Source: Deltaproteobacteria bacterium | GTDB lineage: Bacteria; Desulfobacterota; Syntrophobacteria; Syntrophobacterales; Syntrophobacteraceae | DNA length: 64,000 nt | Assembly: GCA_021780695.1 (NCBI GenBank) | Contig: JAJXYD010000024.1 | Coordinates: 1 to 64,000 of the forward strand | Reading direction: 5' to 3' | Shown: positions 24,610-33,914 of the stretch, in pieces | Layout: every line of letters begins with the position of its first letter | Numbering within the stretch: the first letter of the stretch is position 1 | The notes under the pieces: generated by a model | What the model saw: the letters and a program-made list of their open reading frames with translations, nothing else | Told to the model about the DNA's origin: nothing | Database searches by the model: none | Position numbers and translations under genes: made by a program

Positions 24610-25755
24610 CTACTCGTTCTTTATGCCCCCCTGGCGCATCTTGAGAGCGTAGAGTTCGGCGCATGCCCGATCGACCAGCTCCTGTGCCCCGGTTGCCCGC
24701 TCGTCGATCGCCCCAACGCCTATGGCCGTTGTGATGATGGTGGCCGTGTTTCCTTCCCGGTAGGGAGACTTTCGCATCGTGGAGGAAATATAGGGAATAA
24801 CCTCGCGGGCCTCCTCTTCGGGGACGCCGGGGAGCACGATCAGAAACTCATCGCTGCCGTACCTTCCCATAAAGCAGTTATCGGCCGGAAGAATGTCTTC
24901 GAGAAGACCGGCCGCGTGCTTTAGCACTCCCATGCCGTTCCCCGACTCATCCCAGTCCTGGACAAAGTTAAGATCGACCACAAGGACCGAGAGAGGATTT
25001 CCGGAGCGCCGCGCCCTTCTAAACTCCCTTTCAAGGATCGTGTGTATCTGGAAAAAGTTGAGAAACCCGGTTAGCTGGTCTTTTACGGCGAAGTCTTTAA
25101 CCTTTTCATAGGTAAGGCAGTTATCGATTGAAAGAGAAATATTTATGCCGAGCTGTTCGAGAAAATCCGCACCGTCGCTTGGATCGTATCTGGCGGGATC
25201 GGGGCTTCCGAGCAGAAGGGCTCCAAAGAGAATTTCGCCGATTTTCATGGGAATGAGCGCCCCGGAACGCAGCGTGGCCCCACACGGCGCCAGCAGAGGC
25301 GGACAGCCCTTATCGGCGGCGAAAAGGGCGGGTTTTAGCAGGGGGTCGAAAAGAGCTTGGGCCGCTTGGGCCTCGAGCGGCGAGATCCAGGTTCCCGGGG
25401 CGGTCCGGCGGCTCATGGGCGGCTCGCCCTGGAAGAACCTGTCGAGGACTTCGGGATGGGAGAGAAACAACACCAGAAGGCCGGTCTCAAACCTTTCTTT
25501 AATTTCCCTTAGCAGTTCGTCTACAAGGCGCTCCAAATCGCGTGTTCTGAAAAGGACCCGTTCGATAGCCGCAAAATGCCTCCAGATCCTTTCGTTTTCC
25601 AAGGCGTTGGCAAGAACAGCGGTAAGCTCCTGGCGAAGTGCTACGTTTTTTTGCCTAAGCTCCCTCACCTCGGAACTCTCGGCATGAGTGGCCACGACTT
25701 TAGCGCTTTCTTTAGCCCCCGACTTTTTTACACTGCCTTTAGACGTAGATTTCAA
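24610..25755 (-). CDS. GGDEF-domain protein with DUF484/GAF-like sensor
   Basis: 381 residues, cytoplasmic. Residues ~30-75 form a coiled coil, 75-215 a GAF/DUF484-like sensor region, and 220-375 a GGDEF fold (DQLTGFLNFFQIHTILEREF, then RYGSDEFLIVLPG). The active-site GG(D/E)EF is GSDEF at 300-304. Other residues of the signature are intact, but the changed second Gly makes diguanylate cyclase activity uncertain. No RxxD inhibitory site is seen five residues before it. It might act as a c-di-GMP or GTP sensor instead. Confidence 0.82.
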   Translation of the reverse strand: MKSTSKGSVKKSGAKESAKVVATHAESSEVRELRQKNVALRQELTAVLANALENERIWRHFAAIERVLFRTRDLERLVDELLREIKERFETGLLVLFLSHPEVLDRFFQGEPPMSRRTAPGTWISPLEAQAAQALFDPLLKPALFAADKGCPPLLAPCGATLRSGALIPMKIGEILFGALLLGSPDPARYDPSDGADFLEQLGINISLSIDNCLTYEKVKDFAVKDQLTGFLNFFQIHTILEREFRRARRSGNPLSVLVVDLNFVQDWDESGNGMGVLKHAAGLLEDILPADNCFMGRYGSDEFLIVLPGVPEEEAREVIPYISSTMRKSPYREGNTATIITTAIGVGAIDERATGAQELVDRACAELYALKMRQGGIKNE

Positions 25756-25774
25756 AGCACCACCAATCCGATTA

Positions 25775-26290
25775 TCAAAACACTCTTTCGCAGATTTGCG
25801 GGGGCCTTCGGCCCAGTTCCACGAGCGTCAAGGCTTCATCGACTGCCCCAACAGGGGTATTGGCCAATATTACTCCAGGAATCTGGAAGTTTGGCTGAAG
25901 CGCCACCACTCCCTTTCCGATCTTTAGCGCGAGGGCTATCTCGGAGAGGGTTCCGTAGCTGCCTCCTATGGCTATCAGCACGTCGGCGGTATGGACTATG
26001 ATCGAATTTCGCGCGGCCCCCATGTTGGTAGCTATTGGAAAATCAATGAATTCGTTTGCTTCCTCGGTCTTTGGCCCGGGAAGAATTCCAAGCGTAATGC
26101 CCCCGATTTCCTTTGCACCCCTGGCCGCATCGCTCATAACGCCGCCTAGCCCCCCGCATACAAGGACCGCACCCTTTCGCGCGATTTCACGGCCCACTTC
26201 CTCGGCCACCACTTTCAACTCAGGCTGGCTGGTGCCAAGCCCCACAACGCCAATGATCGGACTACCCACATCTATTCTTTCCATCCCCAT
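25775..26290 (-). CDS. TIGR00725/LOG-like family protein
   Basis: 171 residues. Rossmann-like [29 protein letters not shown] (the PGGxGTxxE-type family has this GGxxGxM loop) and [16 protein letters not shown] are typical of the LOG/'lysine decarboxylase-like' superfamily, which cleaves nucleoside monophosphates or binds nucleotides. Substrate unknown. Its start overlaps the end of pcm by 19 bp, so it is translated with it. Confidence 0.82.
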   Translation of the reverse strand: MGMERIDVGSPIIGVVGLGTSQPELKVVAEEVGREIARKGAVLVCGGLGGVMSDAARGAKEIGGITLGILPGPKTEEANEFIDFPIATNMGAARNSIIVHTADVLIAIGGSYGTLSEIALALKIGKGVVALQPNFQIPGVILANTPVGAVDEALTLVELGRRPPQICERVF

Positions 26291-26916
26291 TTCCCCACAA
26301 GGTTTACGAACCTGACTGCGCCAAGATTTACCTTTCTGATTCCTTCAGGGGCGCGCTGGACAAGGATAAGTTCCTGAGCGCTACGGTCGCCGACCGGAAC
26401 TATGAGCCTGCCGCCCCGGGCAAGCTGGTCGATGAGCGGCTGAGGAATCCTTGGAGTTCCAGCCGTAACGATGATTCCATCGAAGGGCGCATCGTCGGGC
26501 CACCCAAGGGAGCCGTCTCCAACCCTTATTATAACATTATCATAGCCAAGGCTGCGAAGCATCGAATTTGCCCGGTAGCCAAGGGCAGGATAGCGTTCGA
26601 TAGAAAAAACCCGGTCGGCGAGTTCGGCCAGCACCGCCGACTGGTAACCCGAACCGGTTCCAATCTCCAAAACCTTCTCCGAACCTTTGAGTTCCAATTT
26701 CTCGGTCATCAGGCCAACGATATAGGGCTGGGAGATGGTCTGGTTTTCGGCAATGGGCAGAGGGTGGTCGCTATAGGCCTGGTCACGCAGCGCCTCATCG
26801 ACGAACAGATGCCGTGGCACCTTGCGCATAGCCTCCAGAACCCGTTGATCGTGAACGCCACGCCCCATTACCTGGAGATCCACCATCCGTTCACGCGCCT
26901 TTTTAAAATTCACCAT
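26272..26916 (-). CDS. pcm: protein-L-isoaspartate O-methyltransferase
   Basis: Repairs isoaspartyl residues in aged proteins using SAM. 214 residues from the ATG of [13 protein letters not shown], where family members begin; an upstream in-frame region is hydrophobic but has no homologue. Motif I is [17 protein letters not shown] and the substrate-binding [18 protein letters not shown] is intact, as are post-motif [10 protein letters not shown] and [16 protein letters not shown]. It overlaps the LOG-like gene downstream. Confidence 0.93.
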   Translation of the reverse strand: MVNFKKARERMVDLQVMGRGVHDQRVLEAMRKVPRHLFVDEALRDQAYSDHPLPIAENQTISQPYIVGLMTEKLELKGSEKVLEIGTGSGYQSAVLAELADRVFSIERYPALGYRANSMLRSLGYDNVIIRVGDGSLGWPDDAPFDGIIVTAGTPRIPQPLIDQLARGGRLIVPVGDRSAQELILVQRAPEGIRKVNLGAVRFVNLVGKWGWKE

Positions 26917-27030
26917 GCAGCTGTTTCCATTCCAACGAGCGGCTCCCTGCCCCACCCCGGCAATTATTGTGAAACACATCGGAACAATAAAGCTTTTTCC
27001 AATATTCAAAAAGATAAAGCAAGAACAGAA

Positions 27031-28680
27031 TTAAAGCAGATTGGCCCAAGAGGCGTAGCTGGAATAGAGGCCCCCTGAAGACTCGCGGGTTTCGCCAAGC
27101 GAAATATGGCGTACAAATCGCCTCAGCCATGCGCCAAAGGCATATTTTTTCCCCTGCCCCGCAACCCAGGGGCAGACGGATTCAATCTCGGTTTGCGAAC
27201 CCAGCAGCGCAAAAACCTGTGTTCCGGCATAGAGAAAAGCAAGGTTATCCTTCCAGGAGGAATCATAGTGTGAAAAAAAGCCCCAATCGAGGTCTTTAAA
27301 AATTTGCCGGAATGCTCCGGGGCTATGTTTTTCGCTCATCGGGCGAAGGGCAAATAAGGATTTTTCGGGATAGCCGGCCGCAATGATTCGAAGAGCATCG
27401 TCTCGCTCCGCCGCAGCCCCGCGAGACAGACGGGCATTGAAAAGGCCAAGGCCCGCGAAGGGGAGTCCTTTTGCGGCCATATCCTCGAGGGCGAGTCCAA
27501 GGCTCGGCGCCCGGCCGTGGGTGGAGTCATCCCAAAAAAGGATCAGCGGCGTTTGGATATAGCGTGAAACGAATCCAAACAGGTCGGCAAGATAGGAAAC
27601 GTCGGCCCGTCTCCTGGAAGAGATAAAAAACTTGTCTATCCAGGGCAGCACAAAGGATTGAATCTTTCCGGAGTCGAGCATCCTTTGCGCTTCATTTGCA
27701 AGGGCAAAAAGAAGGCTTAGACCCTCGGCCCAGGATTTCCGGCAACCGTCGATCCAACCGCGAAACTGCGCTCCCGTTACTATCTGGTGAGGGGCAAGAG
27801 CTCCCGGCCATTCATGTTTGCCGCTGTCCGAAACCGGCAATGGCGGTTTTAGGGCAGACAAGCGTTCGATTCTCATTTTGCAAAGATGCTCGGCCCAGGC
27901 GAAATCAAACGATTTTCGAATCCTTTGGGCCTCCTCCAGGACACTGCCGGTAAAACTGCCTGAGAGCCCGCGACCTTCCAGGGCGGTGCCAGGGTCTTCG
28001 AAGGCCCAGCCCCCGACAGCGCCAAGAGAAGCATTGTGCCAGCTTAGAACGACGCGGCCCGTCATTTTGCTAACTTCCCGGGCAAGCCGCCTGATATGCG
28101 TAAGTTCTTCGGCCTGGCAGCAAACGAGCCTATCCCAGAAGGCAAGTTTTGAACTTCGTGCCCCATTCCAGTAGAGATCTTTTAGGGCGGGAGGAACGCC
28201 ACCGGGCAACCGGTCGATTTTCGCGGTCAATGCTCTGCCGTGGATTCTCCAGGCTGGTTTGAATCTAGCGGTTTGGCCGCGCGCACCCACCATGGGACCA
28301 AGATCGGCAAAGGTCGGTTCGAAAGCTCCGCTATCCCAACGGAAACGCTTGGCTGGCGGCTGAGTCTTGCCTGCGGCGTAGAGCAGTTTTTTCAGATGCC
28401 TCCATCTTTTCCTGGAGGCCATGGACCGGGGAAATATTCTTTTCGGATCGATCTTATCCGCGAAAAAACCCAGTGGAAATCTGTTTTCGAAAAGCCAGGC
28501 CAGAAGGTCGGGCGGGATCCTGGAACCAAGTCGAACAAGAAACTGTTGACTCCGGGAATCGGAAAGGGGCGCTTTAGACGATGCAATCCTTTCGCAGAAA
28601 AGCTTCAGACTCTCTTTGGGAATGTTTCTGATCGGCCTGGACAACAAATTGGTGGATCCCCGGCTGCTTAAAAGAAACAA
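27031..28680 (-). CDS. large hypothetical protein, no family recognised
   Basis: Up to 549 residues; the first start is a TTG that touches the terminator of the upstream gene, and TTG codons 11-12 residues later preceded by GGGGA may be the real start. No signal peptide or clear membrane segment. The protein is rich in Trp, Arg and Phe with alternating helices (for example HQIVTGAQFRGWIDGCRKSW and LPWIDKFFISSRRRADVSYL) and ends in SSYASWANLL. Consistent codon use over 1.6 kb argues that it is real. It lies upstream of pcm on the same strand. Confidence 0.7.
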   Translation of the reverse strand: MFLLSSRGSTNLLSRPIRNIPKESLKLFCERIASSKAPLSDSRSQQFLVRLGSRIPPDLLAWLFENRFPLGFFADKIDPKRIFPRSMASRKRWRHLKKLLYAAGKTQPPAKRFRWDSGAFEPTFADLGPMVGARGQTARFKPAWRIHGRALTAKIDRLPGGVPPALKDLYWNGARSSKLAFWDRLVCCQAEELTHIRRLAREVSKMTGRVVLSWHNASLGAVGGWAFEDPGTALEGRGLSGSFTGSVLEEAQRIRKSFDFAWAEHLCKMRIERLSALKPPLPVSDSGKHEWPGALAPHQIVTGAQFRGWIDGCRKSWAEGLSLLFALANEAQRMLDSGKIQSFVLPWIDKFFISSRRRADVSYLADLFGFVSRYIQTPLILFWDDSTHGRAPSLGLALEDMAAKGLPFAGLGLFNARLSRGAAAERDDALRIIAAGYPEKSLFALRPMSEKHSPGAFRQIFKDLDWGFFSHYDSSWKDNLAFLYAGTQVFALLGSQTEIESVCPWVAGQGKKYAFGAWLRRFVRHISLGETRESSGGLYSSYASWANLL

Positions 28681-28716
28681 AAATCCTCCGGCTCCCTACA
28701 TTGGCCCGGAGGATTT
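28681..28716 (-). terminator. intrinsic terminator
   Basis: On the minus strand an 11-bp stem (AAATCCTCCGG / CCGGAGGATTT) with a 14-nt loop is followed by TTTTTGTTT. It closes the DUF3303-like gene. Confidence 0.75.
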
Positions 28717-28746
28717 TCTGTTTTCGACAAGATCGGACAATTCCTT

Positions 28747-29022
28747 TTAGACCATTTTGCCGGATTTTTTAAGCAGCTTCAACGCCTTTTCCGTTTCCAT
28801 AACGGGAATGACTTCGGTTACCCCCAGATCGCTCCAGCTAAATACCGAAGAGGCAAGGTGCGCATCGTCCTCGGCTTCAAAGAGCCGAAAAACCCTGTGG
28901 CCGGAAAGATCCAGCCATTCGCCCAAAACTTTGATTCCGGGGGACTTATCACCGCCCATCCCACGTTCTACGACCAGGTTTCTATCCTCTGGGGAGTAAC
29001 TGAACATAGCCATAAAAAGCAT
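28747..29022 (-). CDS. DUF3303-like dimeric alpha-beta barrel protein
   Basis: 91 residues from the ATG with AGGAG 5 bp upstream. The sequence MLFMAMFSYSPEDRN, then LGEWLDLSGHRVFRLFEAED and FSWSDLGVTEVIPVME, follows the pattern of the DUF3303 family, small proteins of ferredoxin-like fold that dimerise. Function unknown. It is a single-gene unit ended by the terminator at 28681-28716. Confidence 0.7.
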   Translation of the reverse strand: MLFMAMFSYSPEDRNLVVERGMGGDKSPGIKVLGEWLDLSGHRVFRLFEAEDDAHLASSVFSWSDLGVTEVIPVMETEKALKLLKKSGKMV

Positions 29023-29234
29023 ATCGTCTCCTTTCAAGTCGTTTCATCCACTTGGCCCATCAAAGTTAAACAGCACAACTTCATTATTAAAGGGGGCGAA
29101 GGCAAAACGCAACTTATTTGAACAGGATGGTTGGTTTTCAACGGCCGCGCACTCTTCCGGCCGGTCAAAAAATCCCCTCTTTTACCGCTGTGGCGGGCTT
29201 TAGCTCTGCTTTTGCCCTTGGTAAGTTTCAGGGC

Positions 29235-30062
29235 TCAGGCAGAAAGGACCCGGCCCACAAGAGCTTCGATTCTTGCGGCTTCGCTGAAATTTTGATGTTT
29301 GCGGCACCCATTGCAGTAGACCCCGCACTTTTCATAGAGGCTTTTTTTAGCCGCCTCCACCTGATCGGCGCTAAGCCGACCGGAGGCAAGGGACTTTACT
29401 ATGGCCTCGATGCGATATCTATCGAGATTGCCGGTTGTGGCCGAGAGCTGGTCGGAATGGCCTCCGCGCTTTATGACAAGTGGAGCGTCAACCAGTCCCA
29501 GGGGGAAACGGCAGCCGATCCTTAGCCAAAGGTCGTAGTCTTCGCAAGCAGGCAGCGACTCATCGAAAAGCCCTGAAAAATCCAATACTTTTTTGTGTAT
29601 AACAACGGCCGAGGGACTTACGAGGCACCTTTGCAGAAGAAGAGAAAAACAGTTACCGGCGGGCTTTTTGTGATATTTACGGGGATTTATCCGGCTTCCG
29701 TTTCTTATCCAGACCTCTTGGGTCTGGCAGATAAAGAGGTCCGGATTATCGGAAAAAAACTTCATTTGCCTGCCAAGCTTTTGGGGAAGCCAGAGGTCAT
29801 CGGAGTCCAGGAAGGCGATCCATTCGCCGTGCGAGTGCAGGATGCCGAGATTTCTCGCCGCGCTCACCCCCCCATGTTCACGGCGTATATAGTCGATTTT
29901 ACCGGCCAGCGGAGCCAGAGCCCGCGCGGTATTATCGGTCGAACCGTCATCGACGACTATTACCTCCATCTTTTGAGCGAGATCTTTTTGATCCAAAACG
30001 GAACTTACCGCTTCGGCAAGAAGCACGGCACGGTTAAAAGTCGGAATTATCACACTAATCAT
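29235..30062 (-). CDS. family 2 glycosyltransferase
   Basis: 275 residues from the ATG of MISVIIPTFNRAVLLAEAVS. VIVVDDGSTDNT is the nucleotide loop and WIAFLDSDDLWLPQKL the DxD region (~88-103). LPACEDYDLWLRIG (~187) is the acceptor-side signature. The last 40 residues hold a C-x3-C pair (CGVYCNGC). It is separate from the surface cluster at 18-21 kb; substrate unknown. Confidence 0.88.
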   Translation of the reverse strand: MISVIIPTFNRAVLLAEAVSSVLDQKDLAQKMEVIVVDDGSTDNTARALAPLAGKIDYIRREHGGVSAARNLGILHSHGEWIAFLDSDDLWLPQKLGRQMKFFSDNPDLFICQTQEVWIRNGSRINPRKYHKKPAGNCFSLLLQRCLVSPSAVVIHKKVLDFSGLFDESLPACEDYDLWLRIGCRFPLGLVDAPLVIKRGGHSDQLSATTGNLDRYRIEAIVKSLASGRLSADQVEAAKKSLYEKCGVYCNGCRKHQNFSEAARIEALVGRVLSA

Positions 30063-30247
30063 TGTCTTTAATTTCAATAGCCTCAAACCCGAGGCACCAA
30101 TCAAGCTTATTGACAGAGAGGCCTAAATCCACTACTCAAACGACCGTGTTTTTAGCCGGGCGACGACGCTTTTGCGTCCCAATACGAAACAGGACGGCGG
30201 CCCGACCGCCTACCCATATATTATCTCAACATTTTCCAGGAGAAACG

Positions 30248-30949
30248 ATGTTTTCCAAAGACTTTCTGTCAAGACGCAAGTTTTTTGTCCTGGCCGGTGC
30301 GACCGGTGCATCCCTCCTTGAGGGATGCTCAAGGTCGAGCCGGCAAACTACATCGGCCTGCACGGCGATAGAGGCCCTCGAACTCCAGCATGGAGTCACC
30401 CGCCGGGTCCTGGCCGTAATGGAAAATATAAAAAACGGCCTTAACGCCCAGAGAGATATCGCCCCCGAAATCGCGGCAGGGGCTTTGGGGATAGTTTCGG
30501 ATTTCATGATCAATTGTCACCAGTTGATGGAAGAAAAATTTATTTTTCCCGTCTTTGCCTCTTACACGAAAACAGCCGAACTGATCGGGGTGCTGCGTCA
30601 ACAGCACGCCGTAGCCTACAAGCTAACCGATATTTTAAAGCCCCTCTGCCTCGATATAGCGAAAAAAGACCAGGAAAACCGGCGAAAAGCCGTAAACATG
30701 ATCCACCTGTTGACCCGCATGTCTTTTGCTCACGAATCCTGGGAAGACACCGCACTTTTCCCGCTGCTCAGAGTCGTTGCTCCCGGGAGCGCCTACGAGG
30801 ATCTGGGTTCGCAATTTGCGCGGGAGCAAAATCAGTTTCTGGGCCGCGACGGCATCGAGCCGACTCTCCAAAAGATTGCGCGGTTTGAAGCAAACCTTGG
30901 AATCGGAAATCTTGACGCCTTCACCCCAAAAGCGCAAGATTTTATCTAA
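30248..30949 (+). CDS. exported hemerythrin-like (HHE) protein
   Basis: 233 residues; ATG preceded by AGGAG at 6 bp. The N terminus SRRKFFVLAGATGASLLEGC has a twin-arginine motif followed by a lipobox-like LLEGC, so it is probably exported by Tat and may be a lipoprotein. The mature part is an HHE four-helix bundle: Hx ligands are visible in ELQHGVTRR, INCHQLMEEKFIFP, LRQQHAVAYK and FAHESWEDTALFPL, giving the His and carboxylate set for a di-iron site. A role in O2 or NO handling in the envelope is inferred. It converges with, and its stop overlaps that of, the next gene. Confidence 0.82.
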   Translation: MFSKDFLSRRKFFVLAGATGASLLEGCSRSSRQTTSACTAIEALELQHGVTRRVLAVMENIKNGLNAQRDIAPEIAAGALGIVSDFMINCHQLMEEKFIFPVFASYTKTAELIGVLRQQHAVAYKLTDILKPLCLDIAKKDQENRRKAVNMIHLLTRMSFAHESWEDTALFPLLRVVAPGSAYEDLGSQFAREQNQFLGRDGIEPTLQKIARFEANLGIGNLDAFTPKAQDFI

Positions 30950-32700
30950 AGGGGTTTATCCCGGGAAGCGTAGAGCAGCATGTGTTCCCTCAACTGAGCA
31001 AACCAGCGGGAACGCTCTATCCCGGACAGGCGCGGAAGGCTCCGCTTGAAAAGAGCATCGGCTTCCTCGAGGCCCAGCCCCTCGCTCACTTCATAATCGT
31101 AGGCTATGGAGACCGGGTCTCTTTGGGGCCGCTCGATTATACGGCTGATGCCGTAGCGCTGCGGATCGAGAAACACCTTGGAGCCTTCGAGCAAAAGGAA
31201 GCGCGAACGGGAAAGGGCTTGAGCGCATGTGCGGCAGGAATCGAGAAAATCGAGCGTGGCATGCCACTCGGAGCTGGTTTCGGTTGGAAAGCCGAACATG
31301 ACAAAAAGCAGGTTCCAGATGCCCGCGGCGTGGGCGCCCTCAAGAATGGTTTTGACCTCGGCCGGATCGGTGCCTTTGCCCATGAGGTCGAGCACCCGCC
31401 GGCTGGCCGATTCAACGCCCCACAGAAGCAGACGCAGCCCGGCCCCGTGGGCCTTTTCAAATAGCCCGGGCGAAAAGCCCTTTGGCCTGGCATAAGCGCA
31501 GAAGCGCACAAACGCATTCTTTCGCAGGAGTTGGGCCGAAATCTTGCCTACCCTTTCGGGGTGGAGCATCTCGTCGACAAAGGAAAAATAGGTTGCCCCA
31601 TACTGCCGCTGAAGCTCCAAGATCCTTTGGACCGCAACTTCCGCGCGTTCTTCGCGGTAGTCAAGATAGGTTCTTTGATGGGTGCAGAAGGCACAGCGCC
31701 TCCAGGGGCATCCGCGAGAAGAAAGATAGGGCAGAACGGGCTCCGGCGAGTGGTAACGGTGAGGAGGGGTATCGGAAAAATCCGGCAGGGGAAGCGTATT
31801 GAGATCACGGACCCCCTGGGCGGGGTTTTTACATATTTTTCCCTCTTTTCGATAGATAAGACCCGGACTTGAGTCGCCGGGAAATAATCGGGATGCAACC
31901 AGCGCTTCGAGTCCCTTTTCGCCCTCCCCTGCCACGATATAATCGATAAGGTTTGATGGGTCGATTCTTTCCTTGACGTTTCCCACCTGTACAACCACTG
32001 AGGTCAGGAGGCGCCCGGGATCGGGCATGACTGAAAAGGTTGCCCCTCCGAAGGCGATTTTCATCTGCCAAGGACCAAAAGGAACTCCACCGTTTTTAGG
32101 GTCGCGGACTTCGCTCGATGTCTTTAAAAGCTTTGACAGAGCAAGAGCAAAAAAAAGCTGCTGACTAAAAAGGATGGAAAACCCCACCAGGTCGGGTTGG
32201 AAGGACTTGATCGGCAAAAGCAGGTCTTCAAAAAATCGGGAGGCCGGGGCCGGGACCTGCGCGCCAAGCAGCATCTTTCGGGCAAAACTATCGAAAAGTC
32301 CGTTTAAAACCAAACCAAATCGTGTATAGATCGCGCCATGTTCGTTGTACCTGTTGAGGTCGAAAAATGATTCGGAGCCCCTCCCCCGGAAAAAATCGAT
32401 CGCGGCCCTCACTTTTTGGGCCGTTGTCTGAAAATCGCTCTTACCCAGGCTCATGCGCAATCTTTGGGCGCCCAGCCAGCCCAGCGCAAGCTCGAAATAG
32501 GCCAGATTGAGATCGAAATTGCGCACCTCGATGCCCGCGCCCACAGAAGCCGATTGCAACCAGGCTTTGAGACAGGCTATCCCAAGAGGAGCGCTTGTGG
32601 GCAAAACCGCCGGAGGAAACACCAGGGCGATTCGCAGCCGTCTTTGTTTACCAGGGTCCGCCTCGAAGCTTATTGGATGGCAATCCGAATCTGCCGGCAT
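30946..32700 (-). CDS. B12-binding-type radical SAM protein
   Basis: 584 residues. The N terminus RLRIALVFPPAVLPTSAPLG and DLVGFSILFSQQL match the cobalamin-binding-type Rossmann domain; YIVAGEGEKGLEAL precedes the radical SAM core. The cluster motif is GCPWRRCAFC, cysteines 331, 336 and 339 (C-x4-C-x2-C rather than C-x3-C-x2-C). LLLWGVESASRRVLDLMGKG and FGFPTET follow as in the family. Substrate unknown; homologues modify peptides or lipids. The axial Co-binding DxHxxG motif is not obvious, so real B12 binding is unproven. Confidence 0.85.
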   Translation of the reverse strand: MPADSDCHPISFEADPGKQRRLRIALVFPPAVLPTSAPLGIACLKAWLQSASVGAGIEVRNFDLNLAYFELALGWLGAQRLRMSLGKSDFQTTAQKVRAAIDFFRGRGSESFFDLNRYNEHGAIYTRFGLVLNGLFDSFARKMLLGAQVPAPASRFFEDLLLPIKSFQPDLVGFSILFSQQLFFALALSKLLKTSSEVRDPKNGGVPFGPWQMKIAFGGATFSVMPDPGRLLTSVVVQVGNVKERIDPSNLIDYIVAGEGEKGLEALVASRLFPGDSSPGLIYRKEGKICKNPAQGVRDLNTLPLPDFSDTPPHRYHSPEPVLPYLSSRGCPWRRCAFCTHQRTYLDYREERAEVAVQRILELQRQYGATYFSFVDEMLHPERVGKISAQLLRKNAFVRFCAYARPKGFSPGLFEKAHGAGLRLLLWGVESASRRVLDLMGKGTDPAEVKTILEGAHAAGIWNLLFVMFGFPTETSSEWHATLDFLDSCRTCAQALSRSRFLLLEGSKVFLDPQRYGISRIIERPQRDPVSIAYDYEVSEGLGLEEADALFKRSLPRLSGIERSRWFAQLREHMLLYASRDKPL

Positions 32701-32986
32701 GAGTTCCCCTCAGTCAAATCTTTTGGGCAGGCACTTACGATCAACTCTCTTTAAACGTTTATACGCAAAAAGAGCTCCTTTGAACATCAGTAATAAGCCC
32801 GGGTCTATTTATCCCAACACCCTCTAAACCCACCCCGAGCGGTGGACGGAGGCAAAAAGCGCGGGGTCGAAAAATATATAATATGGCGAAAAAAGAAGGA
32901 GTTGACACGATTAACTAGCAGTCTTAGCTTGTGGCTGCTAAGGCAGAAGAAAGCTTGATCCTAAACGACTTAAGAGGAGGTTTGTC
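32701..32986. promoter_or_regulatory. heat-shock promoter region with CIRCE-like operator
   Basis: A TTGACA at 32902-32907 and, 17 bp on, a weak TAGCTT. Across the -10 lies CTAGCAGTC-N9-GGCTGCTAA (32915-32941), which is the CIRCE layout TTAGCACTC-N9-GAGTGCTAA with 4 mismatches in 18. HrcA would be the expected repressor. It directly precedes two Hsp20 genes, so heat induction is likely. Confidence 0.6.
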
Positions 32987-33445
32987 ATGGCAATTTTCAG
33001 GTATCCCGACTGGCGCTGGCCCGATATCCCCGGAGCGCTCGAAGACTTTGAAAAAGCGCGCAGACAGATGGACCGTCTTCTCTCGGCTTTTAGCTCAGGA
33101 ACGCAGAGTGTGGCATCTTCGGGCGTGTTTCCTCCGCTCATCGTTACCGAAGACGAGGACAAAATCTACGTGGAGGCTGAAATTTCAGGCATTCGGGCCG
33201 AAGATCTCGACATATCGGTTGTGGGCCGAACCCTTACGATAAGCGGCGAGCGAAAACCCGAAGAGACGCAAAACGTCAATTATCATCGCAGGGAACGCAA
33301 ATGGGGCAGTTTCCGCAAAGCCCTCACTCTGCCCGAGGAAGTAAACGCCGAAAATGTACGGGCCGAATGTAAAGACGGATTGCTAAGGCTTGTTTTGCCA
33401 AAACCCGAGCACGTTAAACCCAGAAAGATAGCCATCCAAGGTTAA
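32987..33445 (+). CDS. Hsp20/alpha-crystallin family small heat-shock protein
   Basis: ATP-independent holdase that keeps unfolded proteins soluble. 152 residues; GAGGAGG lies 7 bp before the ATG. N-terminal region FRYPDWRWPDIPGALEDFEK, then the alpha-crystallin domain (~48-140) with IYVEAEISGIRAEDLDISVVG and the C-terminal GLLRLVLPK. The final IxI-like anchor is KIAIQG. First of a tandem pair, 27 bp before the second copy. Confidence 0.93.
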   Translation: MAIFRYPDWRWPDIPGALEDFEKARRQMDRLLSAFSSGTQSVASSGVFPPLIVTEDEDKIYVEAEISGIRAEDLDISVVGRTLTISGERKPEETQNVNYHRRERKWGSFRKALTLPEEVNAENVRAECKDGLLRLVLPKPEHVKPRKIAIQG

Positions 33446-33472
33446 CGGAAAATATGGGACAAGGAGGATACC

Positions 33473-33871
33473 ATGGCTGAAACGGATTTGCAGTTAGAGG
33501 AAAAAAAGGCAGTACAGGCAGCGGGAGAGAGTACGCGCAACGTTCCGGTGTTCGTGCCGGCCGTGGATATATATGAATCGGATAACGCGCTGACACTTCT
33601 TGCCGATATGCCGGGAGTTCCCATCGATAAAATCGACATTGACCTGGATTCCGATCAACTAACGATACGCGGAACGGTGGATCAGGGGGAGCAAAAAGGC
33701 AAAGTGATTTTAAGAGAATATGCCTATGGAGATTATTACAGGCAGTTCACGCTCTCAAGCGATATCGACCGGGGAAAAATTCAGGCGTCGATGAAGGACG
33801 GGGTGCTAAAGCTGGTGCTTCCCAAGGCTGAGGCCGCGAAACCAAGGAAAATAACGGTTAAGTCGTCTTGA
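33473..33871 (+). CDS. Hsp20/alpha-crystallin family small heat-shock protein (second copy)
   Basis: 132 residues with AAGGAGG 7 bp before the ATG. The alpha-crystallin domain runs from about 35 to 128 (DNALTLLADMPGVPIDKIDI, then KDGVLKLVLPKAEAAKPRKI). The N-terminal arm is acidic and unlike that of the first copy, so the two may form mixed or distinct oligomers, as in class A/B bacterial pairs. It ends at a strong terminator. Confidence 0.93.
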   Translation: MAETDLQLEEKKAVQAAGESTRNVPVFVPAVDIYESDNALTLLADMPGVPIDKIDIDLDSDQLTIRGTVDQGEQKGKVILREYAYGDYYRQFTLSSDIDRGKIQASMKDGVLKLVLPKAEAAKPRKITVKSS

Positions 33872-33914
33872 TGAGCGACCACCGCGGTAAGTGGTGATTA
33901 GCCCTGCTTATATC

